64,000 nt of DNA, taken from NCBI RefSeq assembly GCF_014773365.1, contig NZ_JACWUN010000001.1, positions 62,001 through 126,000 of the forward strand, given 5' to 3'. Shown piece after piece: positions 35,025-44,218 of this stretch. Numbering within the stretch: the stretch's first letter is position 1; the number at the start of each line of letters is the position of its first letter. The translations under genes and the position numbers were made by a program. The DNA is from Pelovirga terrestris. GTDB lineage: Bacteria > Desulfobacterota > Desulfuromonadia > Desulfuromonadales > Geopsychrobacteraceae. Below the pieces are notes generated by a model. It was not told the origin of the DNA. It did not search any database and was given only the letters and a program-made list of their open reading frames with translations.

Positions 35025-38000
35025 ATGGCTTATGCCCAATCGGTTGCTGTTGTTGCCATGGGGGGGGAGTTTCCCGATGCAGCAACCCTTGATGATTACT
35101 GGGAACTGATTCTCAAAAAAAGAAACTGTGCGCGTCGCCCGCCCGCCGGACGCTGGCTGCTGCCGGTGGAAGAAATTTACCACCCTGAGGTTGGCGCAGC
35201 GGACCGGGTGTATTCGGACAAGGCCTGTTTTCTTGCTGATCCAGCAGTTTCATCGGATCTGCCTGGACTCAATATAGATGCCGGTTTTCTCCGTCAGCTT
35301 GATCCCATGTTCCGTCTGTTGCTCCGGGTCGGGCAGCAAACCTTGACCAGTGCCGGCACACCGTCGTTTGATCCGTCACGGGCCGGAGTCATCATCGGCA
35401 ATCTGGCGCTACCAAGTGAAACCTCCTCCGCTCTGGCCCGCCAACTGCTGGGTAAAGCCTTTGCTGAAAAGCTTACGGACCAGCCTTTGTCGGTTCATGA
35501 GGATCCAATCGTACCACAAAACCACCACGTTGCCGGATTGCCGGCTGCTGTTCTGGCCCGCGGCCTAGGCTTTGGCGGCACCTGTTTTACTCTTGACGCA
35601 GCCTGTGCTTCCTCCCTCTACGCGATCAAACTGGCGGTCGATGAACTGCTGTCCGGGCGCGCCGATCTGATGCTCGCCGGGGGCGTGTCGCGCCCGGACT
35701 CCCTTTATACCCAGATGGGTTTTTCCCAGCTGCGAGCCCTGTCGGCCAGCGGTCGTTGTGCGCCTTTTGACCGCTCCGGTAACGGGCTGGTGGTCGGGGA
35801 GGGGTGTGGCCTGCTATTACTCAAGCGTACCCGCGACGCGCAGCGTGATGGCGACCGGATCCTGGCGGTAATTCGTGGCATTGGACTTTCCAATGATCTG
35901 CAGGGTAATCTGCTGGCACCTTCGTCTGAAGGACAACTGCGGGCGATGCGTGCAGCTTATCGGCAGGCCGGTTGGCAGCCCAGTGATGTTGATCTGATCG
36001 AGTGCCATGCTACCGGTACACCGGTAGGAGATGCGGTTGAGTTTTCCAGTTTACAGCAGCTATGGGGCAACAGTGGTTGGCGTAGTGGCCAATGTGTTAT
36101 CGGTTCGGTTAAGGCCAACATCGGTCATCTGTTGACGGCCGCCGGTGCCGCAGCGTCCATCAAGACGATCCTTGCCTTGTCGCACCGGACATTGCCTCCA
36201 CAGACCCATTTTGAGCAACCGGCCGCCGGGGTTGATTTGGACCGGAGTCCGTTTCGGCTGCTTGGCCAGGCATGCCCCTGGCACCAGCGCCGTGACGAGG
36301 TGCCGCGTCGTGCAGCGGTCAGTGCCTTTGGTTTTGGCGGCATCAATGCTCATATGTTGCTTGAGGAATGGCAACCGGAGCGTGCAACCCGCAAGAAGGT
36401 GACCCTCCATCCATCCTTCTCGGCCCGTCAGACCCCGATTGCCGTGGTTGGACTGGCCGCTCACTACGGCCCCTGGTCTGAACTTCAGGGGTTGCGGCAG
36501 CGGTTTTTCGGTGTTGATGACAAGACCAAATCCGTTACTCCCAGCCATTGGTGGGGTGGCGGCGAGAGTCGTTGGCTTCAGCAGATTTTCCCGCAGGGGT
36601 TGCCGCAAGGGTTTTGCCTCGGGCAGATCGGTGCAGCTGCCGGTGAATTTCGCATTCCACCGAACGAGATAGCAGAAATGCTGCCGCGCCAGCTGCTGAT
36701 GCTGAAGGTTGCCGCCGCAGCCCTGCACAATGCCGATGCTGACCATGACGATCATCTGTTTACCGGGGTTTTTATCGGTTGTGGTCTGGACCACAATGCG
36801 ACCAACTTCAGTTTTCGCTGGGGACTGGCACAGCAGGCCCGGATCTGGGCCCAAGAGCTGGGCTTCAAATTAACTGAGGACGAACTGTCTGCCTGGATAG
36901 CCGGTTTGCGTGAAGCCGCCGGACCGGCACTGACGGCCAACCGTACCATGGGAGCGCTGGGAAGTGTTGTCGCCAGCCGGATTGCCCGGGAATTTGGTGT
37001 CGGCGGTCCGAGTTTTACCATTTCCAGTGAAGAAAATTCCAGCCTACGTGCCCTTGAGGTGGCTATCCATGCGTTACAGGAAGGCTCCATCAAACGCGCC
37101 CTGGTCGGTGCTGTAGATCTCGCCGCTGATCTGCGGGATGTGGTCTGTCGTCAGCAGCTGACCCCTTTTAGCGGCGCCGGCTACTCACGTCCTCTTGACC
37201 GGGAAAGTCAGGGTATCCAGCTTGGTGAAGGGGCGGGTGCACTGGTTCTTAAACGTCTGGAAGATGCCCGTCAGGATGGCGATCAAATCCATGCTGTTGT
37301 CAGCGGGATTGGTACCGCCATCGGCGGTGCTGCTGATCAGTTACTGCCGCTGGCCGATGTTTTGCGTAAAGCGGTGACCCAAGCGTGCAACAGTGCCGCT
37401 GTGAAACCTGCAGATATCGGTTACCTGGAAGTTGATGGCAGTGGTGATCCTGAGGCCGATCTCCTCGAGGCAGTGACGCTGTCCGAGGTGCTCGGCGGTG
37501 GTAACCGCAATAGTTCCTGCTGGCTTGGTAGTGTCAAGGCTGATATCGGTCATGCAGGTGGTGCTGCGGGGATGGCTGCGGTGATCAAGGCCGTTCTGTG
37601 TTTAAAACAACGACTGCTGCCGCCTGTTCGCAGCTTAACTGCGCTGCGCTCTGAATGGATAACCTCTCCACCCGTGTACCAGGTGGCTGATGCGCCCCAG
37701 TACTGGTTAACCAACCGCGTTGCAGGTGTGCGGCGTGCCATGGTTACCGCGTTGGGCAACGATGGCAGTTGTTCTGCCCTGATTGTCGAGGAGCATCAGG
37801 GCAACCTGCCCGCACCAGGTGTGGATCGCCCTTTAGGTGATTTGGCTGCCGGGTTGTTTGCTCTTAACGCCGATAGTTTGGCTGGTTTGGGCGCAAAGCT
37901 AACCGAGCTGAAACAGCTTGCGGCACAGTATCACGATGAATGCTGTGATCAACTGGCCCGACGCTGGTATCGCAACCACCCACCTCCCACTGATGTTTCA

Positions 38001-41000
38001 CTGTGTCTGACGCTGGTCATAGAAACGCCTGCCGAATTGAATGCCCAGCTTGACCAGGTGGCTCGCCACCTCGAACGTCTTGCCGTTGATAAATCCCTGA
38101 GGTTCGCTGATTTGTTATCTCCGGCACAACGTGAACGGGTATTTTTCAGCGCTGACCCCCTGGCGACGCAAGGGAAGATCGCCTTTATCTTTCCCGGATC
38201 CGGCAATCATTTTGCCGGGATGGGGCGCGATCTGGCAGCGCGGTGGCCGGAAGTCTATGGTGCCCAGGAAGCCGCCAATTCCTGTCTGGCCGATCAGTAT
38301 CAGCCCCATCTTTTCTGGAAGAGTGCTCTAAGTGATGCGCTATTGGAAGATCATAACGCCCTGGTTATTTCCCATGTATCCCTGTGTACTGCCCTCCACG
38401 ATCTGCTCAGCCGATTCGCCATCAGGCCCCAGATGGTCAGTGGTTACAGCCTTGGTGAATCTTCCGGGTTATTTTCAACCGGTGCCTGGCGCGAGCGTGA
38501 TGCCATGCTGCAGCGCCTTAAGGATTCACCGCTGTTTACCAGCGAGTTAGCGGGTGAATGTCACGCCGCCCGCCGGACCTGGGGATTGCCCCCCGGTCAG
38601 CAGGTTGACTGGTGTCTGGGAATTGTTAATGTTTCGGCTGATCAGGTCAAAAAGATTCTGGCCGGCAAAAAACAGGTATATTTGTTGATTGTCAACACCT
38701 ACAAAGAGTGTGTGATTGGCGGCCGGCGACGTCAGGTTGACCTGGCGGTTAAGGAACTGGGCTGTCATTTTATCCCCTTACAGGGGGTCACAACGGTTCA
38801 TTGTGAAGTAACCAGAGCGGTGGCGGACGCCTATCGTAACCTTCACCTGTTTGACGTCAGGGCACCGCGAGGTATCGATTTCTACAGCTGTGCTTTTGGC
38901 GGAAAATATCCCCTGACCACCACCAATGCCGCCGACGCGATTCTGGCCCAGGCTCTCGACACCATTGACTACCCACGAGTGATCGAACGTTTGTATGCTG
39001 ACGGCGCCAGAATCTTCCTTGAAGTTGGGCCTGGCTCGTCCTGTACGCGGATGATTTCCAGTATCCTCGGTGAGCGTCCTCATCTGGCCCGTTCTTTCTG
39101 TGTCGCGGGACAAGATGCGTCGGTGCAGTTTCTGCGCTTGTTGGGGCACTGCCTGGCTGAAGGGGTCAAGCTGGATCTGTCACCACTCTATCCAGCCGAC
39201 AAGGGCGAATTGCCCGTCAGTACTGGTCGAAGCCCACAGATTGTTACGACTACCGGGGGCGCTGCTTTTGCTCCAACGCTACCCGTTACAAATAATCCGG
39301 CTCCCCGGGTTGATCTGCCGCCGGCGGCAACGGCTAACGAAGCTCCTGGTTTACCCCCGGCACCACAGCAACTTCCTGTGGCCCTGCAAGCTGTAACCCA
39401 TGAGGACTCTGTGCCGGCCCAGTTAACCATCGGATTTCGTGATGTTCATACCGCTGGAGCAGCGGCCCATGCGGCCTTCCTGGAACTCTCTGCGGACCTT
39501 GAACGCTCCCTGGCTGAGCAGATTGGGTATCAGCAGGCTCTGTTACAACAAGCGGATGGCACCTTGTTTGACCTGGATCAGTCATTCTTCCATCAAGATC
39601 CCTATAGGGATCAATCTTCACCGCCGCTTGCTCAGGGGGCAGCACTGGAACCGGAGGGTAAGGGGGGTACCCCGGTTTTTGACCGCCAGCAGTGTATGGA
39701 ATTTGCGGTCGGATCGGTGGCCGGAATGCTTGGTCAGGAGTTTGCCGAGGTTGATACCTTCCCAACCCGGGTACGACTGCCCGATGAGCCGCTGATGTTG
39801 GTTGACCGGATTGTTGCCCTTGAAGGTGAGCCGCGCTCTATGTCCTGCGGACGGGTGATCACCGAACATGATGTGACGGCGGATCGCTGGTATCTTGATG
39901 GTGGTCGCATCCCCACCTGTGTCGCGGTCGAAGCCGGTCAGGCTGATTTGTTTCTGTCGGGTTATCTCGGGATCGATTTTATCACCAGAGGGCTGGCGGT
40001 TTATCGATTGCTCGATGCGGTGGTCACCTTTCATCGAGGGTTGCCGACGGTCGGTGAAACGATCCAGTATGATATTCATATCGATAGATTTTTTCGACAG
40101 GATCAGACCTACCTGTTCCGTTTTCATTTTGAGGCGACGGTCAATGGTGAACCATTACTGAGTATGCGTGATGGTTGTGCCGGATTTTTTAGTGCGGCAG
40201 AGTTGGCGGCCGGCAAGGGGATCGTCCATACCCGCCTTGATCTTCTGCCGCAACCGGGTCGCATGCCCGCTGATTGGCGGCAGTTGGTGCCAATGGCCGT
40301 TGAATCCTATAACGATACCCAGGTTGCGGCCCTTTATGCCGGTGATCTGGCCGGCTGTTTTGGCCCTTGTTTTGCAGATTTGCCCCTGAACAGGCCCTAT
40401 ACCCTGCCGGGCGGCAAATTGAAACTGGTTGATCGGGTGATTGTGCTTGACCCTGAAGGTGGACGCTACGGCCTCGGCCAGATTCGGGCGGAAATGGACA
40501 TTCAGCCCGATGCCTGGTTTTTGACCTGTCACTTTGTTGATGATCGGGTCATGCCGGGGACCTTGATGTACGAATGCTGTATGCACACCTTGCGGATCTA
40601 CCTGCTGCGCATGGGGTGGATCGGTGAGAACGGTGCCACCTGGTGTGAACCTGTACCCGGAGTACAAAGTGGTTTGAAGTGTCGCGGTCAAGTCATTGAA
40701 ACGACGAAAAAAGTCACCTATCAGGTGAGCATCAAGGAACTGGGTTACCGCCCGGAGCCCTATGCTATTGTCGATGCCCTGATGTTTGCCGATGACCATC
40801 CGATCGTCGAAATTCCTGATATGTCAGTACGCTTGAGTGGTCTTGATCGTTCCAGGGTTGAGGCCTTATGGCAGCGTCAGTCATCATCGGTAAATCATCA
40901 AGATCGCCAGGTTCTCTACGACCGTGAACGGATCACCGCCTTTGCCGTCGGCAACCCATCTGACGCATTTGGTGAACCCTACCGGATGTTTGATCAGGAA

Positions 41001-41987
41001 CGCAAAATTGCGCGTTTGCCCGGACCACCGTTCCAGTTTCTCGACCGGATTGTTGATGTTAAAGGTCAGCCGTGGAAGCTGGTTGAAGGAGCAGCTGTCG
41101 TAGCAGAATATGATGTGCCGCCGGATGCCTGGTACTTTACTGCCGGACGGCAACCGGAAATGCCCTTTAGTGTACTGCTTGAAATCGGCCTGCAACCCTG
41201 TGGCTGGCTTGCGGCCTATCTGGGCTCGGCCTTGACCAGCGATACCGATCTGTCATTCCGCAATCTGGATGGTCAGGCGACCCAGCACAAAGCGGTGACG
41301 CCGACTAGTGGCACTCTTACGATCAAGGTGGAGATTACCCGGATTGCCAGTAGTGGCGGGATGATCATCCAGGGATACACTTTTAATGTGCATGACAGTG
41401 ATGGTCCGATTTACACCGGCACCACTGTGTTCGGGTTCTTTTCAGCGGCCGCACTGGCTCAGCAGGTCGGCGTAAGGGGGGTAACAAGCTGGCAACCACC
41501 GCCAGAGCAGATCGGCCGAGCCGGAACCTTTGAGTATCCGGTCGCACCACCATTCCCCGATACGATGCTGCGCATGGTTGACACAATTGACCTGTATCTT
41601 CCCGACGGTGGCCCGCACCAACGAGGATTTATCCGTGGCAGCAAAATAGTCGATCCCGATGAATGGTTTTTTAAGGCGCATTTTTATCAGGATCCGGTCT
41701 GTCCCGGCTCACTTGGGCTTGAGTCTTTTCTGCAGTTGCTCAAGGTCGTCGCCGCTGAGCGCTGGGGCCTATCTGCCGACAGCCGCTTTGAAACCATGGC
41801 GCTTGGGGTGGACCATCGCTGGAATTACCGTGGCCAGATTATTCCGACCAATCAGCGCGTCGAGATCGAAGCGCTGATTACCGCGGTTGATGATCAGAAC
41901 AGAACCCTTAAGGCGGATGGTCTGTTGTCGGTGGATGGTAAAATCATCTATCAGATGAAAGATTTTGCCCTACGTCTTCACGGTTGA
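35025..41987 (+). CDS. pfaC: PUFA synthase PfaC with a built-in PfaB-type acyltransferase
   Basis: 2320 residues. Ketosynthase 1 (about 5-450) with Cys194 in LDAACASSL, and His in ECHATGTP and KANIGHLLTAAG. Chain-length-factor-like ketosynthase 2 (about 470-920), where the Cys position is Glu670 (SSEENSSL). Acyltransferase (about 1045-1360) with Ser1142 in GYSLGESSG, like PfaB. A Pro-rich linker (1380-1440). Four tandem hotdog domains follow (about 1550-2320): domains 2 and 4 keep the FabA-type catalytic His (His1836 in TCHFVDDRVMPG, His2219 in KAHFYQDPVCPG), domains 1 and 3 look like pseudo-domains. This is the dehydratase layout known from PfaC. It follows pfaA by two bases. No separate pfaB exists here. 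Confidence 0.93.
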   Translation: MAYAQSVAVVAMGGEFPDAATLDDYWELILKKRNCARRPPAGRWLLPVEEIYHPEVGAADRVYSDKACFLADPAVSSDLPGLNIDAGFLRQLDPMFRLLLRVGQQTLTSAGTPSFDPSRAGVIIGNLALPSETSSALARQLLGKAFAEKLTDQPLSVHEDPIVPQNHHVAGLPAAVLARGLGFGGTCFTLDAACASSLYAIKLAVDELLSGRADLMLAGGVSRPDSLYTQMGFSQLRALSASGRCAPFDRSGNGLVVGEGCGLLLLKRTRDAQRDGDRILAVIRGIGLSNDLQGNLLAPSSEGQLRAMRAAYRQAGWQPSDVDLIECHATGTPVGDAVEFSSLQQLWGNSGWRSGQCVIGSVKANIGHLLTAAGAAASIKTILALSHRTLPPQTHFEQPAAGVDLDRSPFRLLGQACPWHQRRDEVPRRAAVSAFGFGGINAHMLLEEWQPERATRKKVTLHPSFSARQTPIAVVGLAAHYGPWSELQGLRQRFFGVDDKTKSVTPSHWWGGGESRWLQQIFPQGLPQGFCLGQIGAAAGEFRIPPNEIAEMLPRQLLMLKVAAAALHNADADHDDHLFTGVFIGCGLDHNATNFSFRWGLAQQARIWAQELGFKLTEDELSAWIAGLREAAGPALTANRTMGALGSVVASRIAREFGVGGPSFTISSEENSSLRALEVAIHALQEGSIKRALVGAVDLAADLRDVVCRQQLTPFSGAGYSRPLDRESQGIQLGEGAGALVLKRLEDARQDGDQIHAVVSGIGTAIGGAADQLLPLADVLRKAVTQACNSAAVKPADIGYLEVDGSGDPEADLLEAVTLSEVLGGGNRNSSCWLGSVKADIGHAGGAAGMAAVIKAVLCLKQRLLPPVRSLTALRSEWITSPPVYQVADAPQYWLTNRVAGVRRAMVTALGNDGSCSALIVEEHQGNLPAPGVDRPLGDLAAGLFALNADSLAGLGAKLTELKQLAAQYHDECCDQLARRWYRNHPPPTDVSLCLTLVIETPAELNAQLDQVARHLERLAVDKSLRFADLLSPAQRERVFFSADPLATQGKIAFIFPGSGNHFAGMGRDLAARWPEVYGAQEAANSCLADQYQPHLFWKSALSDALLEDHNALVISHVSLCTALHDLLSRFAIRPQMVSGYSLGESSGLFSTGAWRERDAMLQRLKDSPLFTSELAGECHAARRTWGLPPGQQVDWCLGIVNVSADQVKKILAGKKQVYLLIVNTYKECVIGGRRRQVDLAVKELGCHFIPLQGVTTVHCEVTRAVADAYRNLHLFDVRAPRGIDFYSCAFGGKYPLTTTNAADAILAQALDTIDYPRVIERLYADGARIFLEVGPGSSCTRMISSILGERPHLARSFCVAGQDASVQFLRLLGHCLAEGVKLDLSPLYPADKGELPVSTGRSPQIVTTTGGAAFAPTLPVTNNPAPRVDLPPAATANEAPGLPPAPQQLPVALQAVTHEDSVPAQLTIGFRDVHTAGAAAHAAFLELSADLERSLAEQIGYQQALLQQADGTLFDLDQSFFHQDPYRDQSSPPLAQGAALEPEGKGGTPVFDRQQCMEFAVGSVAGMLGQEFAEVDTFPTRVRLPDEPLMLVDRIVALEGEPRSMSCGRVITEHDVTADRWYLDGGRIPTCVAVEAGQADLFLSGYLGIDFITRGLAVYRLLDAVVTFHRGLPTVGETIQYDIHIDRFFRQDQTYLFRFHFEATVNGEPLLSMRDGCAGFFSAAELAAGKGIVHTRLDLLPQPGRMPADWRQLVPMAVESYNDTQVAALYAGDLAGCFGPCFADLPLNRPYTLPGGKLKLVDRVIVLDPEGGRYGLGQIRAEMDIQPDAWFLTCHFVDDRVMPGTLMYECCMHTLRIYLLRMGWIGENGATWCEPVPGVQSGLKCRGQVIETTKKVTYQVSIKELGYRPEPYAIVDALMFADDHPIVEIPDMSVRLSGLDRSRVEALWQRQSSSVNHQDRQVLYDRERITAFAVGNPSDAFGEPYRMFDQERKIARLPGPPFQFLDRIVDVKGQPWKLVEGAAVVAEYDVPPDAWYFTAGRQPEMPFSVLLEIGLQPCGWLAAYLGSALTSDTDLSFRNLDGQATQHKAVTPTSGTLTIKVEITRIASSGGMIIQGYTFNVHDSDGPIYTGTTVFGFFSAAALAQQVGVRGVTSWQPPPEQIGRAGTFEYPVAPPFPDTMLRMVDTIDLYLPDGGPHQRGFIRGSKIVDPDEWFFKAHFYQDPVCPGSLGLESFLQLLKVVAAERWGLSADSRFETMALGVDHRWNYRGQIIPTNQRVEIEALITAVDDQNRTLKADGLLSVDGKIIYQMKDFALRLHG

Positions 41988-42080
41988 TGGCTGCTGAACG
42001 GCTGGTGCTTCACCTGCCGGGTAAATTATGTTACAAGATGCCCTGGTATTTGATAGGTTTGAAGTTTCGCTAATGCACCG

Positions 42081-42180
42081 GATCTTTGGATTCTATGTCA
42101 AGGGACGCTTTTCGTCATCCCTGACCGCTTGTTGTCGCCGTCCCTGGCGACAGACACCCTTGTCACAGGAACCCCGATCC
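42081..42180 (+). repeat. Dispersed hairpin element, copy 2, ahead of oleA
   Basis: The same core as copies 1 and 3 (TCTATGTCAAGGGACGC ... CCCTTGTCACAGGA) with inner hairpin TTGTCGCC/GGCGACA at 42132-42152. It fills much of the 276-base gap between pfaC and oleA, which is the only sizeable gap within the pfa-ole run. Frames through it that join oleA are not conserved protein. Confidence 0.8.
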
Positions 42181-42263
42181 AGCACAAGGCCATAGCTGAA
42201 CAACATTCATTAGACCCACTACTTGAAGCGGGGCAGTTTAAAAACAATGAAGTTCATTTATCA

Positions 42264-43307
42264 ATGAAATATACCCGTGTCCACATTGAATCGGTCGGTT
42301 ATGAACTGGCCCCCATTGTCGTCACCTCGACTGAGCTGGAACATCGGATAGCACCGGTCTATAAAGCCCTGCACATTGCCCCGGGACAGTTGGAATCGTT
42401 GACCGGAATTCGTGAGCGGCGCTGGTGGAAGCTAGGCACACCTATCTCTCATGGTGCCATTGCAGCGGCCAAAAAATCCCTGCAGGAACGTAATATTGCT
42501 GCTGAAGATATTGGTGCGGTGGTTTATGCCGGGGTCTGTCGTGAACATTTTGAACCCGCTACCGCCTGTCTGGTTGCTTCGGCACTAGGCATTCGAGGCG
42601 ATGCGGCAATCTACGATATTTCAAATGCTTGTCTCGGTGTTTTGAATGGAGTACTTGATATAGCCAACCGGATTGAGCTGGGGCAGATCCGTGCCGGATT
42701 GGTGGTTGCCTGCGAAAGTTCGCGCGAAATCAATGAGATCATGATTCAGAAGATGCTCGACCATCCGACCATGCCCCTGTTTACCCAATCCCTGGCGACC
42801 CTGACCGGTGGTTCCGGTGCTGCTGCGGTATTATTGACCGATGGTTCTTTTTCCCCCTCACGCAGACCAAAGCTGCTGGGAGGCGTGAACGTTGCTGAGC
42901 CCCAGTACCATGAACTGTGTCGCTGGGGTCTGACCCAGGAGTCTGCCGCCTGTCAGCAGCCGTTCATGCAGACTGATGCCGTCGCTGTCATGAAGCACGG
43001 GGTTGAACTGGGTAAACGGACCTGGGAGCTTTTCAGCAGTAAGCTCGGCATCACGGCAGATAAAATCGACAAGGTTATTTGCCATCAGGTCGGAGAAGCG
43101 CATCAGCGGCTGATTCTCCAGAACCTTGGTATTGATCCGGCGAAGGATTTTCAAACCTTCGAGTTTCTCGGTAATATGGGCACCGTGTCCCTGCCGATCA
43201 CTGCGGCTATCGCCAAAGAGCGCGATCTGCTGCGCCCTGGTGACCTGGTCGGCTTTCTTGGTATCGGCAGTGGTCTGAACTGTCTGATGATGGCTATTCA
43301 ATGGTAA
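42264..43307 (+). CDS. oleA: OleA, head-to-head acyl-CoA/acyl-ACP condensing thiolase
   Basis: 347 residues from the ATG at 42264, where family-like sequence begins (MKYTRVHIESVGYELAP); upstream codons in the same frame lie in the repeat element. Thiolase-fold: nucleophile Cys123 in SNACLGVLNG, His in VICHQVGEAHQR, Asn in LGNMGTVSLP. Glu97 in REHFEPATA sits 26 residues before the Cys, exactly as Glu117/Cys143 in Xanthomonas OleA, the base that starts the Claisen condensation. It joins two acyl chains into a 2-alkyl-3-keto acid. There is no strong Shine-Dalgarno sequence; a six-codon frame (42247-42267) ends on the start codon. Confidence 0.92.
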   Translation: MKYTRVHIESVGYELAPIVVTSTELEHRIAPVYKALHIAPGQLESLTGIRERRWWKLGTPISHGAIAAAKKSLQERNIAAEDIGAVVYAGVCREHFEPATACLVASALGIRGDAAIYDISNACLGVLNGVLDIANRIELGQIRAGLVVACESSREINEIMIQKMLDHPTMPLFTQSLATLTGGSGAAAVLLTDGSFSPSRRPKLLGGVNVAEPQYHELCRWGLTQESAACQQPFMQTDAVAVMKHGVELGKRTWELFSSKLGITADKIDKVICHQVGEAHQRLILQNLGIDPAKDFQTFEFLGNMGTVSLPITAAIAKERDLLRPGDLVGFLGIGSGLNCLMMAIQW

Positions 43308-44218
43308 TCGATTCTCCGCTGTTTAAATCCGAATATCCCTTTAAAAGCAATTTTCTCGACCTGAATGGTCTGGCTTATCATTATCTTGATGAAGGCAAAG
43401 GATCACCGGTGGTTATGCTCCATGGTAACCCGACCTGGTCGTTCTACTATCGTAATCTCGCGCGCCAACTTAGCAAGCGTCATCGCGTGATTGTGCCGGA
43501 TCATATCGGCTGTGGTCTATCGATGAAACCGGCCGATTCCCTTTATCGCTATCAGCTCAAGCAACGGGTCGATGATCTTGAGCGGCTGATTGATCATCTT
43601 GATTTGCCGGAAAAAATCACTCTGGTTGTTCATGATTGGGGGGGGATGGTCGGCTTGGCCTGGGCGATTCGCCACCCGCAGCGCCTGGCGCGACTGGTGC
43701 TGATGAATACCGCTGCGTTTCATTTGCCCGCCGGTAAAAAACTGCCATTAGCCTTGAAAATCTGTCGCGATACCCAGCTCGGTGTTTTTCTGGTGCAGGG
43801 TTTCAACCTCTTTGCCCGCGCTGCTGCCAAGGTCGGATGCCAGCGCACCCCGATGCCGGCGGAACTCCGTCAACTCTATTGCAGCCCTTATGACAACTGG
43901 CAACACCGGATCGCTACCTTACGTTTTGTTCAGGATATTCCCCTTCAACCTGAGGACCCCAGTTATGCTCTGGTGAGCGATGTTGAGATGGGCCTGGCCC
44001 AGTTTGACAAGATACCGGTCTGTATTCTTTGGGGGGAGAAAGACTTTGTCTTTGATCAACATTTTCTACGGGAATGGGAAAAACATCTTCCTCAGGCCGA
44101 GGTGCATCGTTTCCCCGACTGTGGCCATTATGTCCTGGAAGATGCAACCGAAGAGATCATTCCCATCATCCGTGACTTTTTGCGGAAATACCCGCTGGAA
44201 AAGCGCCCTGCCAACTAA
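43301..44218 (+). CDS. oleB: OleB, beta-lactone decarboxylase (alpha/beta hydrolase)
   Basis: 305 residues. An alpha/beta hydrolase of the haloalkane-dehalogenase type: oxyanion-hole HGNPTWSFYYRNL, the nucleophile is Asp in VVHDWGGMVGLAW, a late acidic residue (ILWGEKDFVFD) and His in PDCGHYVLED. In the olefin pathway it releases CO2 from the beta-lactone made by OleC and leaves a cis double bond. The ATG overlaps the oleA stop by seven bases. Other Asp-nucleophile hydrolases look alike, but the position between oleA and oleC decides. Confidence 0.93.
   Translation: MVIDSPLFKSEYPFKSNFLDLNGLAYHYLDEGKGSPVVMLHGNPTWSFYYRNLARQLSKRHRVIVPDHIGCGLSMKPADSLYRYQLKQRVDDLERLIDHLDLPEKITLVVHDWGGMVGLAWAIRHPQRLARLVLMNTAAFHLPAGKKLPLALKICRDTQLGVFLVQGFNLFARAAAKVGCQRTPMPAELRQLYCSPYDNWQHRIATLRFVQDIPLQPEDPSYALVSDVEMGLAQFDKIPVCILWGEKDFVFDQHFLREWEKHLPQAEVHRFPDCGHYVLEDATEEIIPIIRDFLRKYPLEKRPAN

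Noticed and set aside
42129-42263. 45 extra N-terminal codons on oleA
   Set aside because: They fall in the dispersed hairpin element and the spacer; homology starts at the ATG at 42264.
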